Source: Nitrospirota bacterium (lineage in GTDB: Bacteria; Nitrospirota; Thermodesulfovibrionia; Thermodesulfovibrionales; Dissulfurispiraceae). Taken from it: a stretch of 45,517 nucleotides of DNA. Both the position numbers and the translations under genes were made by a program. The DNA is taken from the NCBI GenBank assembly GCA_040752355.1, contig JBFMHE010000026.1, positions 1 through 45,517 of the forward strand, given 5' to 3'. Below are positions 23,569 to 32,825 of the stretch, one piece after another (positions within the stretch are counted from its first letter, which is position 1; the number at the start of each line of letters is the position of its first letter). The notes beneath the pieces are model-generated. The model was given only the letters and a program-made list of their open reading frames with translations. It was not told where the DNA came from and did no database searches.

Positions 23569-26331
23569 ATGTCTGCTCGTGAATTAATCATCGAAGGCGC
23601 CAAGCAGAACAACCTCAAGAACGTCACCCTGAGGCTCCCGCATAACCAGGTCGTGGTCATCACCGGTGTCTCGGGATCGGGAAAGTCCTCTCTGGCTTTC
23701 GATACGGTCTTTGCCGAAGGACAGTGGCGGTTCATCGAATCGCTCTCGACCTATGCGCGTCTGTTCCTCGAGAAGCTCGACCGTCCCGATGTGGACGCCA
23801 TTCATAATGTCCGCCCGGCGATCGCCCTGGAGCAGAAGAATCCCGTGAAGGGCTCTCGCTCTACCGTGGGGACCCTCACCGAGCTCTACGACCTCTTCAG
23901 GGTGCTGTATTCGCGTGTCGCCACCCCCTACTGCCCCAAATGCGAAAAGGAGATCAGGAAATGGGACCCCTCGCAGATCGTCGCCGAGCTCCTCGACAAG
24001 TATCCTAATGGGAGGGCGCTGATCATCTTCGAGACGACGGAGCCGGTAGAAACCCTCAAGCAGCGGGGCTTCCACCGGGTCTGGATGAACGATGAGGCGG
24101 TCGATATGGATGAGCTCCCCGGCGAGGTTGCCGGGCCGATCGAAGTGGTCGTCGACCGGATGGTGCTCCGTGACGAGCCGCGCCTTTCGGACTCCGTCGA
24201 GCTGACCTGGCGGGAGGGCAAAGAGAACGTGAAGGTCGTGGTGCTGAAAGGCCACGACACCGAGAACAGAGAGGCGCTTACCCTTCGCTTCTCGTCGAAG
24301 AATACCTGCGACGACTGCGGGCTCTCGCTGCCCGAGCCCACGCCGATCCTCTTCTCCTTCAACCATCCGGTCTGCGCCTGCCCCGAGTGCAAGGGTTTCG
24401 GCAATATCCTCATCTACGACGAGGATCTCATTATCCCCGATACATCGCTCTCTCTCGCGAAGGGCGCCATCGATCTCTGGGAGAAGCCCGGCTACAAGTG
24501 GTGGCGGGACCAGCTGCTCAAGGGAGCGAAGAAGTCGGGCATCGATGTGAGCAGGCCCTATCGGGAGCTCTCGAAGCAGGAGCGGTCGCTCGTCTTCAAG
24601 GGCAACCAGCACTTCGAGGGCATCGACAGCTTTTTCGAAGAGATGGAGGGAAAGCGCTATAAGCTCCATGTGCGGGTCCTCCTCAGCAGATACCGGAGCC
24701 CCGTCACCTGCCCCAAGTGCGGCGGGCAGCGGCTCTGCGAGCATGCCCTGGCGTACAGGATCGAGGGCCTCGATATCGCCGAGTTGACGGCGCTTTCCGT
24801 CTCGAAGGCGCTGAAGTGGTTCGAGGATCTTGCCCTGTCGCCGATGAAAAAGGACATCGCCCGCGAGGCGCTGCGGCAGATCGTTATGAAGCTCCGCTTC
24901 CTCGAGCGGGTCGGGCTCGAGTACCTTACGCTGAACCGGCAGGCGAAGACGCTTTCCGGGGGCGAGTACCAGCGGGTCAACCTCTCGAATCAGCTCGCCT
25001 CGGCCCTCACCGGGACGCTCTATGTCCTCGACGAGCCGACGATCGGCCTCCACCCGCGCGATACGCGGCGGGTCGCCGAGATCATGCGCGAGCTCGCCTC
25101 CCTCGGCAACACCATTCTCGTGGTGGAGCACGATAAAGATATCATCTCCTCGAGCGATTGGGTGGTCGAGCTCGGGCCCCAGGGCGGACACCTCGGCGGC
25201 GAGGTCGTCTTCTCCGGCCCCATGAACAGATTCCTCAAGGCAGATACTCTGACCGCGCACTGTCTCAGGGATGACGGCTGCCACCAGACCGCGGTCCTGC
25301 GCCACAAGACGAAGGATATACGGCTGAGGCTGCATGACTATTCGCTCACGCTGTATCATGCCACGGGGAACAACCTCAGGAACGCGACGCTCAGGGTGCC
25401 CCTCGAGACCCTGACCGTGGTTTCCGGCGTTTCCGGCTCGGGAAAGAGCAGCCTCGTCGTCGAGACGTTGTACTATGCCCTGGCCCGCCATTTCCGGATG
25501 GAGCCGGAGCATCCGCTCCCCTACAAGAAGATCGAGGGAATCGAAAAGATCAAGGGCGTCCGGCTTATCGACCAGAGCCCCATCGGCAAGACGCCCCGCT
25601 CCAACCCGCTGACCTATCTCAAGGTTTTCGATCCGATCAGGAAGCTCTTCTCCCAGCAGCTCGAGGCGAAGGCGCACGGGTACTCGCCGGGGTTCTTCTC
25701 GTTCAATGTTCCGGGCGGGCGGTGCGAAGCCTGCACCGGCGAAGGCTACCAGAAGATGGAGATGTATTTCTTCGAAGACATCTTCGTCACCTGCGAGGAG
25801 TGCAAGGGCAAGCGGTACAAGGAGGAGGCCCTCAGGGTACGGTACAAGGGGAGGAACATCAGCGAAGTCCTCGATATGACCGTGGACGACGCCTTCGACT
25901 TCTTTTCCGATATCGCGGAGATCAGGACGAAGCTGGAGCTGATGAAGGATATAGGGCTCGGCTATCTGCGGCTCGGCCAGTCGGCAACGACCCTCTCCGG
26001 CGGGGAGGCGCAGCGGCTCAAGATCTGCGCGGAGCTCTCGGTTGCCCGGCCCCAGACGAGGGGCATGCTCTACATTCTTGATGAGCCCACGGTGGGCCTG
26101 CATTATAACGATGTCATGATGCTCATGCGGATCGTGAGGCAGCTCGTCGACAGCGGCAATACCGTCCTGATCATAGAGCACAATCTCGATGTGATCGAGC
26201 AGTCGGACTGGGTTATCGACCTCGGCCCCGAGGGAGGGGACCAGGGCGGGACCATCCTCTTCGAAGGCACGCCGGAAGAGCTGAAGACCGTTGGCAACTC
26301 CTATACGGGGCAGTATCTGAAGAAAAGCTGA
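23569..26331 (+). CDS. uvrA: Excinuclease ABC subunit A
   Basis: 920 residues. UvrA recognises bulky DNA lesions and loads UvrB in nucleotide excision repair. Two ABC ATPase modules are visible: Walker A GVSGSGKSS at about 33, and again at about 622 (VVSGVSGSGKSSLV). Signatures LSGGEYQR and LSGGEAQR each precede DEPT Walker B segments. Zinc-finger cysteines occur at YCPKCEK, CDDCGLS...CACPEC and GRCEACTGEGY...CEECKGKRY. The region between the first zinc knuckle and SLPEPTPILFSF corresponds to the UvrB-binding domain and seems present. The first half is more divergent from E. coli than the second, so a UvrA paralogue is possible. The start lacks a good ribosome binding site; a -10-like TAAACT lies six bases upstream, so the message may be leaderless. 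Confidence 0.88.
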   Translation: MSARELIIEGAKQNNLKNVTLRLPHNQVVVITGVSGSGKSSLAFDTVFAEGQWRFIESLSTYARLFLEKLDRPDVDAIHNVRPAIALEQKNPVKGSRSTVGTLTELYDLFRVLYSRVATPYCPKCEKEIRKWDPSQIVAELLDKYPNGRALIIFETTEPVETLKQRGFHRVWMNDEAVDMDELPGEVAGPIEVVVDRMVLRDEPRLSDSVELTWREGKENVKVVVLKGHDTENREALTLRFSSKNTCDDCGLSLPEPTPILFSFNHPVCACPECKGFGNILIYDEDLIIPDTSLSLAKGAIDLWEKPGYKWWRDQLLKGAKKSGIDVSRPYRELSKQERSLVFKGNQHFEGIDSFFEEMEGKRYKLHVRVLLSRYRSPVTCPKCGGQRLCEHALAYRIEGLDIAELTALSVSKALKWFEDLALSPMKKDIAREALRQIVMKLRFLERVGLEYLTLNRQAKTLSGGEYQRVNLSNQLASALTGTLYVLDEPTIGLHPRDTRRVAEIMRELASLGNTILVVEHDKDIISSSDWVVELGPQGGHLGGEVVFSGPMNRFLKADTLTAHCLRDDGCHQTAVLRHKTKDIRLRLHDYSLTLYHATGNNLRNATLRVPLETLTVVSGVSGSGKSSLVVETLYYALARHFRMEPEHPLPYKKIEGIEKIKGVRLIDQSPIGKTPRSNPLTYLKVFDPIRKLFSQQLEAKAHGYSPGFFSFNVPGGRCEACTGEGYQKMEMYFFEDIFVTCEECKGKRYKEEALRVRYKGRNISEVLDMTVDDAFDFFSDIAEIRTKLELMKDIGLGYLRLGQSATTLSGGEAQRLKICAELSVARPQTRGMLYILDEPTVGLHYNDVMMLMRIVRQLVDSGNTVLIIEHNLDVIEQSDWVIDLGPEGGDQGGTILFEGTPEELKTVGNSYTGQYLKKS

Positions 26332-26465
26332 TAGCTGTCAGCAATCAGCCGTCAGCCATCAGCTTTAAGGCCAAAAAACACCCCTGCCACAGTGATCGTT
26401 TTCTGTACGACGCTATTTTGATCCTTGGCTGAAAGCTGACGACTGAGAGCTGAAGGCTGTATTTT
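26332..26465. repeat. AGCCATCAGC-type dispersed repeat, second copy
   Basis: The left part (26332-26362) carries AGCTGTCAGCAATCAGCC-like units, and the right part (26430-26460) the complementary AGCTGACGACTGAGAGCTG. They flank about 65 bases of unrelated sequence. This is the same family as 2679-2803 by composition and arrangement. It fills the space between uvrA and the endonuclease V gene and may form a long-range stem. Confidence 0.55.
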
Positions 26466-26466
26466 T

Positions 26467-27117
26467 ATGCACTGGCCCCACGACATATTCGAAGCGAAGG
26501 CCCTCCAGGAAGAGCTCAGAGGACGCGTGCGCATCGTCCCCCTCGAGCATGAGCCGCGGGTGATCGCCGGCGTCGATGCCGCGTTCGCCGGTGATACAAT
26601 CATTGCAGTCGCCTGCTCTTACGAATACCCGGCGATGACGTTGATCGAGGACAGCCACGCCGTCGAGACCGTCTCGTTTCCTTACATCCCCGGCTTTCTC
26701 TCGTTCAGGGAGGGCCCCGCGTTTATCAGCGCCGTTGCCAGGCTCGGCAGCAAGCCCGATCTGCTCCTCGTCGATGGGCAGGGGATCGCCCATCCCCGCG
26801 GGCTCGGCATCGCCTCGCATATCGGCGTGCTGCTCGATATGCCGGCTATCGGCTGCGCGAAGTCGCTGCTCGTCGGCAGGTATGAGGAGCCGGATGCCAC
26901 AAAGGGGGCGCGGTCGCCTCTTTACTATAAGGGGGATGTTGTTGGAGCGGTGCTCCGGACGCGGGATACTGCCAACCCGGTGTTCGTTTCGGCGGGCCAC
27001 CGGATCGATCTCGAGAGCTCGCTGCGTATCGTGCTGGGCTGCGTCCGGAAGTACCGCATCCCCGAGCCGATACGGAGGGCGGATATGCTGTCGAAGAAGT
27101 TGAAAACAGCGCTGTAA
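26467..27117 (+). CDS. nfi: Endonuclease V (deoxyinosine 3'-endonuclease)
   Basis: 216 residues. It nicks DNA near deoxyinosine and other deaminated bases. Family signatures are AGVDAAF (catalytic aspartate, about residue 37), FPYIPGFLSFREGP near residue 77, and VDGQGIAHPRGLGIASHIGVLL near 100, followed by CAKSLLVG. It lies downstream of uvrA in the same direction, making a small DNA-repair pair separated by a repeat. The ATG follows the repeat directly, with only a weak AAGG ten bases upstream. Confidence 0.93.
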   Translation: MHWPHDIFEAKALQEELRGRVRIVPLEHEPRVIAGVDAAFAGDTIIAVACSYEYPAMTLIEDSHAVETVSFPYIPGFLSFREGPAFISAVARLGSKPDLLLVDGQGIAHPRGLGIASHIGVLLDMPAIGCAKSLLVGRYEEPDATKGARSPLYYKGDVVGAVLRTRDTANPVFVSAGHRIDLESSLRIVLGCVRKYRIPEPIRRADMLSKKLKTAL

Positions 27118-27135
27118 CTATTCCGGGAGGCTCGG

Positions 27136-28098
27136 TTACTTCGGTTTTCTCCCCGATACCAGCACCGTATCTTCGAGCATCGTCTCTTTGATCCCTTTGA
27201 ATCCGAGCTGCTTCAGCCACTGCTTCATTTCCGCTGGCGGATAGCACCGGCCTCCCGGTGTGTTCACGAGCATATTGACCGAGAAGAGAGCAGCCTGGGG
27301 AGGAGCGGTTCTGTTCCTGTCGATAAAGAACTCATGGATGGCGATGATACCGCCCGGAGTGAGCGCTTTCTTGCACTTGCTGATTATCCTCGCGCAGTCT
27401 TTTGCTGAGAAGGCATGCAGGAACTGGCTCATGAAGATGAGATCATAGCGTCCGGTGAGCGGGTCTTTAAGGATATCGCCAGAATGGAAGCCGACCGTGC
27501 TCACCCCCGACTCCTTTATTATTCCCTTTGCTATCTTTATGGTGTCGGGCAGGTCGAAGAGGGTAACGTCGATTTTCCGCCTCGCCATTTCCATAGAGTA
27601 AGTGCCGGGTCCGCCTCCCAGGTCCAGGGCCTTTCTCACTCCTTTCAGGGCAAGCGCACCGATGACGCCCGGGGCTTTGAATGCGGCGATGTTATGCATG
27701 CCCTTGATGAACGAACGGTGGTCGCGGCTCCTGCGGCTGGGCCTCCCTGTCCTGATGACGGCGTCCAGGTCGGACCACCTCTTCCAGAGGGCATCGGCAT
27801 GCCGGATGATATCGCCTTGGTAGTAAGGACTGCCCTGTACCAGAAAGCGGGAGGCCATGGAGGAGTTCAGGTAGTAGCCGGCCGCCTTCCTGAGGAGACC
27901 GAGCCCGGTGAGCGCATCGAGCAGTATCTCGAGCGCCCGCTTATCCGTCCCGGTCGTCCGGGCGAGCGCATCGGCGGTCTTCGGTGTCCTGAGGCGGTCG
28001 AAGACCCCGAGATTGTTGGCTGTGAGCAGCACGCGTGACGACCAGAACCCCCCCCACAGTTTCCGCAGCTCTTTAACGTCCTGTTCCGCTGCCGCCAT
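27136..28098 (-). CDS. SAM-dependent O-methyltransferase (family 2 type)
   Basis: 320 residues. The N-terminal helical dimerisation domain (about 1-95; ALEILLDALTGLGLLRK) is followed by a Rossmann-type methyltransferase domain with the SAM-binding loop ALDLGGGPGTYSMEMAR near residue 165 and FDLPDTIKIAK after it. GRYDLIFMSQFLHAF and ALTPGGIIAIHEFFID follow the class I order. This is the plant/bacterial O-methyltransferase family 2 (hydroxyneurosporene or CrtF-like relatives); the substrate is unknown. It is translated almost directly after the cyclophilin gene (gap of three bases), so both probably share a transcript. Confidence 0.85.
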   Translation of the reverse strand: MAAAEQDVKELRKLWGGFWSSRVLLTANNLGVFDRLRTPKTADALARTTGTDKRALEILLDALTGLGLLRKAAGYYLNSSMASRFLVQGSPYYQGDIIRHADALWKRWSDLDAVIRTGRPSRRSRDHRSFIKGMHNIAAFKAPGVIGALALKGVRKALDLGGGPGTYSMEMARRKIDVTLFDLPDTIKIAKGIIKESGVSTVGFHSGDILKDPLTGRYDLIFMSQFLHAFSAKDCARIISKCKKALTPGGIIAIHEFFIDRNRTAPPQAALFSVNMLVNTPGGRCYPPAEMKQWLKQLGFKGIKETMLEDTVLVSGRKPK

Positions 28099-28101
28099 GA
28101 C

Positions 28102-28695
28102 TTATTGCCCCACGACCTTGACGGTCATCTCGATACGCTCAGTGGGATTATCCCTGCTGTCCCGCGGCTGGCTCACGATCTTGTCCGCTGCCTCCATGCC
28201 CGACACCACTTCGCCGAAGACGGTATACTGCCGGTCGAGAAAGGGGGCGTCGGCAACGCAGATGAAGAATTGCGAGCCTGCGCTGTCGGGGTGGCCGGAC
28301 CTCGCCATCGAGAGCGTTCCCCTCTTATGCGGCTTGTTGTTGAATTCGGCCTTGACCGTGTGCCCGGGGCCGCCCATGCCGTGCTGCGACTTGTCGGCGC
28401 TCTTCGAGTTCGGATCGCCGCCCTGGATCATGAAGCCGGGGATGACGCGGTGAAAGGTGGTGCCGTCGTAGAAGCCCTTTTTGGCGAGCTCGATGAAGTT
28501 GTTCACGTGGTTGGGGGCGACATCAGGAAAAAACTTGAGCTCGATATTTCCGAACTTGGTTTCGATGATTGCTCTGGCTTCAGACATTTTCTTGATCTCC
28601 TCTTTGGTAAGTTTTTTGTTTTTCGTCTCGGCGTAGACAGAGATGCTGAGCAATAAGGTCAGAGCAAGTACAAGGGCTGCCTTTAAATAGCTCAT
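28102..28695 (-). CDS. Exported cyclophilin-type peptidyl-prolyl isomerase
   Basis: 197 residues. A signal peptide covers about 1-22 (LKAALVLALTLLLSISVYA), then a short charged linker. The compact cyclophilin domain begins IIETKFGNIELKFFPDVAPNHV. The active-site FHRVIPGFMIQGGDP and GTLSMARSGHPDSAGSQFFI are intact. It would catalyse proline isomerisation in the periplasm, helping exported proteins fold. TGGAGGC precedes the ATG. It heads a two-gene unit with the methyltransferase. Confidence 0.94.
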   Translation of the reverse strand: MSYLKAALVLALTLLLSISVYAETKNKKLTKEEIKKMSEARAIIETKFGNIELKFFPDVAPNHVNNFIELAKKGFYDGTTFHRVIPGFMIQGGDPNSKSADKSQHGMGGPGHTVKAEFNNKPHKRGTLSMARSGHPDSAGSQFFICVADAPFLDRQYTVFGEVVSGMEAADKIVSQPRDSRDNPTERIEMTVKVVGQ

Positions 28696-28923
28696 AGTGC
28701 CTCCATGTAAAAGGTATGAGAAGTATTATTGCATATCCGAGAGTCTTTCACAACCATCAAGCAACAAAGATTACTCATAAGCGTTGTGCTTCAGAGGGGC
28801 ATTACCGTCATGAGGATGAATTATCGCTCGAAGGCTGCCCACCTCTATGATCGACTGAGGCTGCATCAGTGGCTCGACGACGAGGTGAGCCCGCGCCGTA
28901 GAGCGCGCGACTCGAACGACTCG

Positions 28924-29859
28924 TTAGCCCTCAGTGCAGTGAGGTTGTCCAAACCGATAGTTCCATCCGTTTGCCAGATTATAAGGAAAGGCGCTAAGAA
29001 ACAACTCCCTCTCGCGCTGAAAACTCGTCAAAAAATTCAGCGCATTATCGGTCCCGAGTACGACGGGCGAGGTGTGCTCAGGATACAGTGCCTGAACGGG
29101 ATGCTCCTGACCAGTCCTCCAACATCCTAAATACCGGTGACACGTGGGGCATATTTCTATGGGCAGGTTATGCTTGCGGATGATGCGCGCATGCTCCTCC
29201 GCCAGGAAAATCGCATGTCCAAGCCGAATCTTCCCCGCGCAGGTCGTCAGGGGATACCGCTGCAGCCAGCGATCAATGGCCGTCAACGCGGCGGTGTTGT
29301 CGCGCTGATCTTTTTCGCTCTCCAATTCCCCCACGTGGATGGCCAATCCCAACGGGCTGTCCAGGATGATTTCAATGCACGCGGCCAGGTCGTTTCCCCG
29401 CAAGGTACGAGTTCCCGGGGGATTAACGCCGGAAATATCGATGCCGACAATACAATCGGGATACTCCAGCGCAAGTGCGATAATGTCCCGCGCGGTAGTA
29501 AGATCGTGTTTATAGCGATCGATGCTGAGTATTCCCCTGGCCTTGTCAGGGTATCGACGCAAGGCCGATACAAAAGCTTCTACATAGGGGCGAAACGACC
29601 CTTCCGAAGAAAATTCCCGGGGAGTGGTCCGGATTTCCAGATAATCAGCCGTACTTGTGGTGATCACATCTTCTGTCGCGATTTCAACCCGCTCCGGCGA
29701 CTGCACAAGACGATGAACGACCTGAAACAAGGTCAGCACATCGGCCTCGGCCAGCGCTTCGAGCGCGTGCTCGTCATGATCTGATTGAGCAAACCGCCTC
29801 ACCAGCTCCGGAGAAATGCTTCCTCCCAGATGGAGATGTAAATCACAGTATGTGCTCAT
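28924..29859 (-). CDS. Adenosine-deaminase-family amidohydrolase
   Basis: 311 residues, TIM-barrel metal-dependent deaminase. Zinc ligands are visible as DLHLHLGGS at residues 6-14, IHVGELE with the proton-donor glutamate near 195, LGHAIFL near 235 and LGTDN near 290. YLEIRTTPREF recalls the ADAL/N6-methyl-AMP deaminase branch more than classical adenosine deaminase, but the substrate is not certain. The GGTGA ribosome binding site sets the start. Base composition is visibly less GC-rich than flanking genes and a transposase lies next to it, so recent acquisition is plausible. Confidence 0.8.
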   Translation of the reverse strand: MSTYCDLHLHLGGSISPELVRRFAQSDHDEHALEALAEADVLTLFQVVHRLVQSPERVEIATEDVITTSTADYLEIRTTPREFSSEGSFRPYVEAFVSALRRYPDKARGILSIDRYKHDLTTARDIIALALEYPDCIVGIDISGVNPPGTRTLRGNDLAACIEIILDSPLGLAIHVGELESEKDQRDNTAALTAIDRWLQRYPLTTCAGKIRLGHAIFLAEEHARIIRKHNLPIEICPTCHRYLGCWRTGQEHPVQALYPEHTSPVVLGTDNALNFLTSFQRERELFLSAFPYNLANGWNYRFGQPHCTEG

Positions 29860-30091
29860 GTTTCACCAGAATCTTGATCAATCGATAATAATGCGTTCTT
29901 TCCCCTACTGAAGTCTGTCCCCTGTAGCTGCTAACGCAGGGTTCAGTGGGAGCCGGCTTTTTCGGCGAGCCCATGAAGTAATTTGTTATGGCTTTCCTTC
30001 TAATGAAACACACTCTCCAAAAGCATATTCATGAACGTATGTTTCCATACAAGCTTCTGCGGAGTTGCTAAAAGTAGACCATGCTAAAAGC

Positions 30092-31150
30092 GATTCTCAG
30101 GGACGTTGATGAATTAGTTGAGCTATTCATTGAATCATCAGTTTTGAAATAGCCGAAGTGGTGACCCCTGTTTCACGCGCCACCGTCGCCATAGGGATGC
30201 CGTATCTTTCGATCAGTTCTCTGGCTATTTTCTTCCTTACCCGGCTGACCTGTCGCCGGCGGCTCCCGTTTCTCAACTCGCTCTCCCTTACTCCCTCTTC
30301 CTCGCATACCGCCCTGATGGTTTCATCAACTTTTTCTAAAGCCGATGCCCCGCTGAACATCCTGCTTTGCCGTTGCTCCGCTTCCGCCATGATTCTTTCA
30401 ACGAAGTCTCCGCTTCCCAGTATCCGCTCATCGGATTGTTCCGCCTCCTTTCGTCTCCTCATCGAGACCACCTGGGACCAGCCCCCCTGCGACCGGATCA
30501 ATCCTCCGCCGACAAGCTCAGGCCGATTCCCCTGTCCTATGCCCGCCTCCATGAATTTTCTGTATTCTCTCTTTGCCCGGCCTTCTTTGTCCCCGAACAA
30601 ACGGAGAATATAATCCCGGTCCTGCCAACCGTGCCTGACCTTCCCTAGGATTACGGAATGTCCGCTGTATGGATACGGGTCAAGCTCTTCCAGGGTCTTT
30701 ACGGCGCCTGCGCGCACAGGGTTCAAGTGGATGTATCTGACCAGTTCAAGGAGATATGTCCCTTCCTCGCATATTATGGACTTGTACCGGTTCTGAAACA
30801 GATATCCGTGCCTATCGTGCCTTCTGTTGTAAGCGATGGCATAGCCGGTAAGCAATTTCCTCATGAATTCGGATATCCCGGCGGGTCCGCTCCGGAGCAA
30901 TATATGGACGTGATTTCTCATAAGCGCCCAGGCATAAACCGCCGTATCTGTCTTTGCCGCAAGATTCCCAAAACGCTCAATGAAATAGTCTCTGTCTCTG
31001 TCGTCAGAGACTATAGCTTTCTTTTCTATTCCCCTGCATATTACGTGGTGCAGCGTGCCGGGAAAATCGAGTCTAGCTTGTCGTGGCATGCCATATTATC
31101 CCGCAATCCATCAATCAGGTCAACTAATTCATCAACGTCCCCTGAGAATG
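30092..31150. mobile_element. RAYT/IS200-like element bounded by 30-base inverted repeats
   Basis: About 30 bases at 30092-30122 (core ACGTTGATGAATTAGTTGA) recur inverted at 31119-31150. The two copies differ by one extra G and an outer base. Between them lies a single Y1 transposase gene whose stop and start are each within about 35 bases of the repeats. The boundary repeats are palindrome-rich in the manner of REP-type substrates of these transposases. Confidence 0.7.
30127..31089 (-). CDS. REP-associated tyrosine transposase (RAYT, Y1/HUH family)
   Basis: 320 residues. The N-terminal Y1_Tnp domain includes the HUH metal site NHVHILL (His60, His62) and GYLFQNRYKSI...LVRYIHLNPVRAG, which contains the conserved tyrosine region. 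A long C-terminal extension (about 150-320) ends in a DnaA-like or homeodomain-like helix-turn-helix (RYGIPMATVARETGVTTSAIS). RAYTs nick single-stranded DNA at REP hairpins and are often single-copy domesticated genes. Flanking inverted repeats suggest it could still be mobile. The protein looks intact. Confidence 0.9.
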   Translation of the reverse strand: MPRQARLDFPGTLHHVICRGIEKKAIVSDDRDRDYFIERFGNLAAKTDTAVYAWALMRNHVHILLRSGPAGISEFMRKLLTGYAIAYNRRHDRHGYLFQNRYKSIICEEGTYLLELVRYIHLNPVRAGAVKTLEELDPYPYSGHSVILGKVRHGWQDRDYILRLFGDKEGRAKREYRKFMEAGIGQGNRPELVGGGLIRSQGGWSQVVSMRRRKEAEQSDERILGSGDFVERIMAEAEQRQSRMFSGASALEKVDETIRAVCEEEGVRESELRNGSRRRQVSRVRKKIARELIERYGIPMATVARETGVTTSAISKLMIQ

Positions 31151-31310
31151 GCGGTCGAGTCGGGGAATGACAGATATCGTTATCGATAATCTCCTTAACC
31201 TCTACTTCCTCATATCAAAACTGGGGGATGGCAAGATGAGCGCTCCTATTGCATTCCTTGAAAAAGCAGGCTATCATTTGATTAAAATGCTTATTTTTGG
31301 AGGATAAACA

Positions 31311-31646
31311 ATGATCTCCCACGAGGAAATCGCCAGGGTGGCGCATGAGCTGTACGAGAAGAGCGGCAGGGTTCCCGGCCGCGAGATCGAGAATTGGCTC
31401 GAGGCGGAGCGTATTGTGAAGGCACGGCATGGGTATGCCGAGGGAGACGGCAACGGCGGAGAAAAAAGTAGCAGCAGGGAGGCGGCAGGGCGCCGGGAGA
31501 TCGGCGGAAAGTCCAGGGCGCCCCGGGAGACGATCGCTGCTGAAAAGGCGTCGTCGAGAAAGAGAGCGGTGACCAGGACGACCGCGAAAGAGGAGCCGAA
31601 GAAAACCGCGCCCCGGAAGCCGGCCAGGACAAAGAAGGCCGAGTAG
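31311..31646 (+). CDS. DUF2934 protein with basic Lys/Ala-rich tail
   Basis: 111 residues. The first 40 (ISHEEIARVAHELYEKSGR and ENWLEAERIV) match the DUF2934 motif, a short helical domain of unknown function common in Nitrospirota and rhizobia. The remainder is low-complexity and highly basic (KSRAPRE, SSRKRAVTRTTAK, PRKPARTKKAE), resembling histone-H1-like tails that bind nucleic acid; DNA binding is inference only. GGAGGATAAACA gives a good ribosome binding site. amrS begins 25 bases later. Confidence 0.82.
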   Translation: MISHEEIARVAHELYEKSGRVPGREIENWLEAERIVKARHGYAEGDGNGGEKSSSREAAGRREIGGKSRAPRETIAAEKASSRKRAVTRTTAKEEPKKTAPRKPARTKKAE

Positions 31647-31671
31647 CGCAGAGGAGGCTGGGCAACGCGGT

Positions 31672-32691
31672 ATGTCTTCAGGTGCGGTAGAAGCGCGGCT
31701 CTGCGAGAAGATCGGCGACGGGAAAGTAAAGTGCTTTCTCTGCCCGCAGTACTGCACGATTTCTCCCGGGAAGAGGGGTATCTGCGCTGTCAGGGAAAAC
31801 AGGGAGGGCGTGCTTTACACTCTCGTCTACGGGAAGGTCATTGCCCGGAATGTCGATCCCATAGAGAAGAAGCCGCTCTTTCACTTTCTTCCCGGCTCCC
31901 TCTCCTACTCCATTGCTACCGTCGGCTGCAACTTCAGGTGCATGCATTGCCAGAACTACACCATCTCCCAGTATCCGAAAGAGCACCCCGATATCGCCGG
32001 AGAGGACATGACTCCCGAGCAGGTGGTGCGGGATGCGGAGCGCACCGGCTGCGCCAGCATCTCCTACACCTACACGGAGCCCACCATCTTCTTCGAGTTC
32101 GCCTATGACTGCGCCCGGCTCGCACACCAGAAGGGGATCAGGAACGTCTTCGTCAGCAACGGGTATACGGGGCCGGACGCGGTGCGGCTCATCGCGCCGT
32201 ATCTTGACGCGGCCAATATCGACCTGAAGGGAGACGACGCTTTTTACAAGAAGATCGTCGGGGCAAGGCTCCAGCCGGTGCTCGATACCATCAGGCTCCT
32301 GAAGGAGCTCGGTATATGGGTAGAGATCACGACCCTCCTCATCCCCGATTACAATGACTCCGATGAGTTCCTCTCCTTTGTGGCGAGCTTCATCAAGTCC
32401 ATCGATCCCGCCATGCCCTGGCATGTGAGCCAGTTCTATCCTACCTTCAAGCTCGTCGATAAGCCGCGCACGCCGCTGAGCACCCTGAAGCGGGCCCGGG
32501 AGACCGGCCTGAAGGCCGGGCTCAAATACGTCTACATGGGCAACGTCCCCGGCGACGGAGAGACGACGATATGCCCCTCCTGCGGCACGGCGGTGATCGA
32601 GCGGTTCGGCTATACGCTGAATGCGGTGCGCATGAAAGATTCCCGATGCTCACAGTGCGGCGCGCTCATCGAAGGCGTGGGAATGCCCTGA
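31672..32691 (+). CDS. amrS: AmmeMemoRadiSam system radical SAM enzyme
   Basis: 339 residues. The radical SAM cluster cysteines are Cys86, Cys90 and Cys93 in VGCNFRCMHCQNY. Extra cysteines at 21, 24, 28 and 38 (CFLCPQYC...GIC) precede them, and a C-terminal CPSCG...CSQCG pair probably binds zinc or a second cluster. The PLFHFLPGSLSYSIATVGC lead-in is characteristic of AmrS, whose partners are AmrA (AMMECR1) and AmrB (Memo); neither is in the window. The function of the system is not established. It follows the DUF2934 gene closely. Confidence 0.93.
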   Translation: MSSGAVEARLCEKIGDGKVKCFLCPQYCTISPGKRGICAVRENREGVLYTLVYGKVIARNVDPIEKKPLFHFLPGSLSYSIATVGCNFRCMHCQNYTISQYPKEHPDIAGEDMTPEQVVRDAERTGCASISYTYTEPTIFFEFAYDCARLAHQKGIRNVFVSNGYTGPDAVRLIAPYLDAANIDLKGDDAFYKKIVGARLQPVLDTIRLLKELGIWVEITTLLIPDYNDSDEFLSFVASFIKSIDPAMPWHVSQFYPTFKLVDKPRTPLSTLKRARETGLKAGLKYVYMGNVPGDGETTICPSCGTAVIERFGYTLNAVRMKDSRCSQCGALIEGVGMP

Positions 32692-32811
32692 CGGTAAATT
32701 CCAAATCTCAAATGCCAAACTCCAATTGAGGTAGACAGAATCATTTCTCTTGATCCGTGCGGTCCTTTGTGATCTGGAGCTTGGAATCGGGGATTTTTGT
32801 GCGGGGGTATT

Positions 32812-32820
32812 TGCTATAAT
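32812..32820 (+). promoter_or_regulatory. Extended -10 element directly before fumC
   Basis: TGCTATAAT is a perfect extended -10 box ending five bases before the fumC ATG at 32826. Transcription would begin at or within one or two bases of the ATG, giving a leaderless message. No good -35 box or ribosome binding site is present. Confidence 0.5.
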
Positions 32821-32825
32821 GCATT

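Noticed and set aside
23584-26181. An 865-codon open frame antisense to uvrA
   Set aside because: It mirrors uvrA codon structure. uvrA has intact ATPase and zinc motifs, and the antisense product is Arg/Leu/Glu-rich without any known pattern.
28729-29130. Plus-strand open frame between the cyclophilin and deaminase genes
   Set aside because: It overlaps the deaminase gene in antisense, has no ribosome binding site and no family resemblance.
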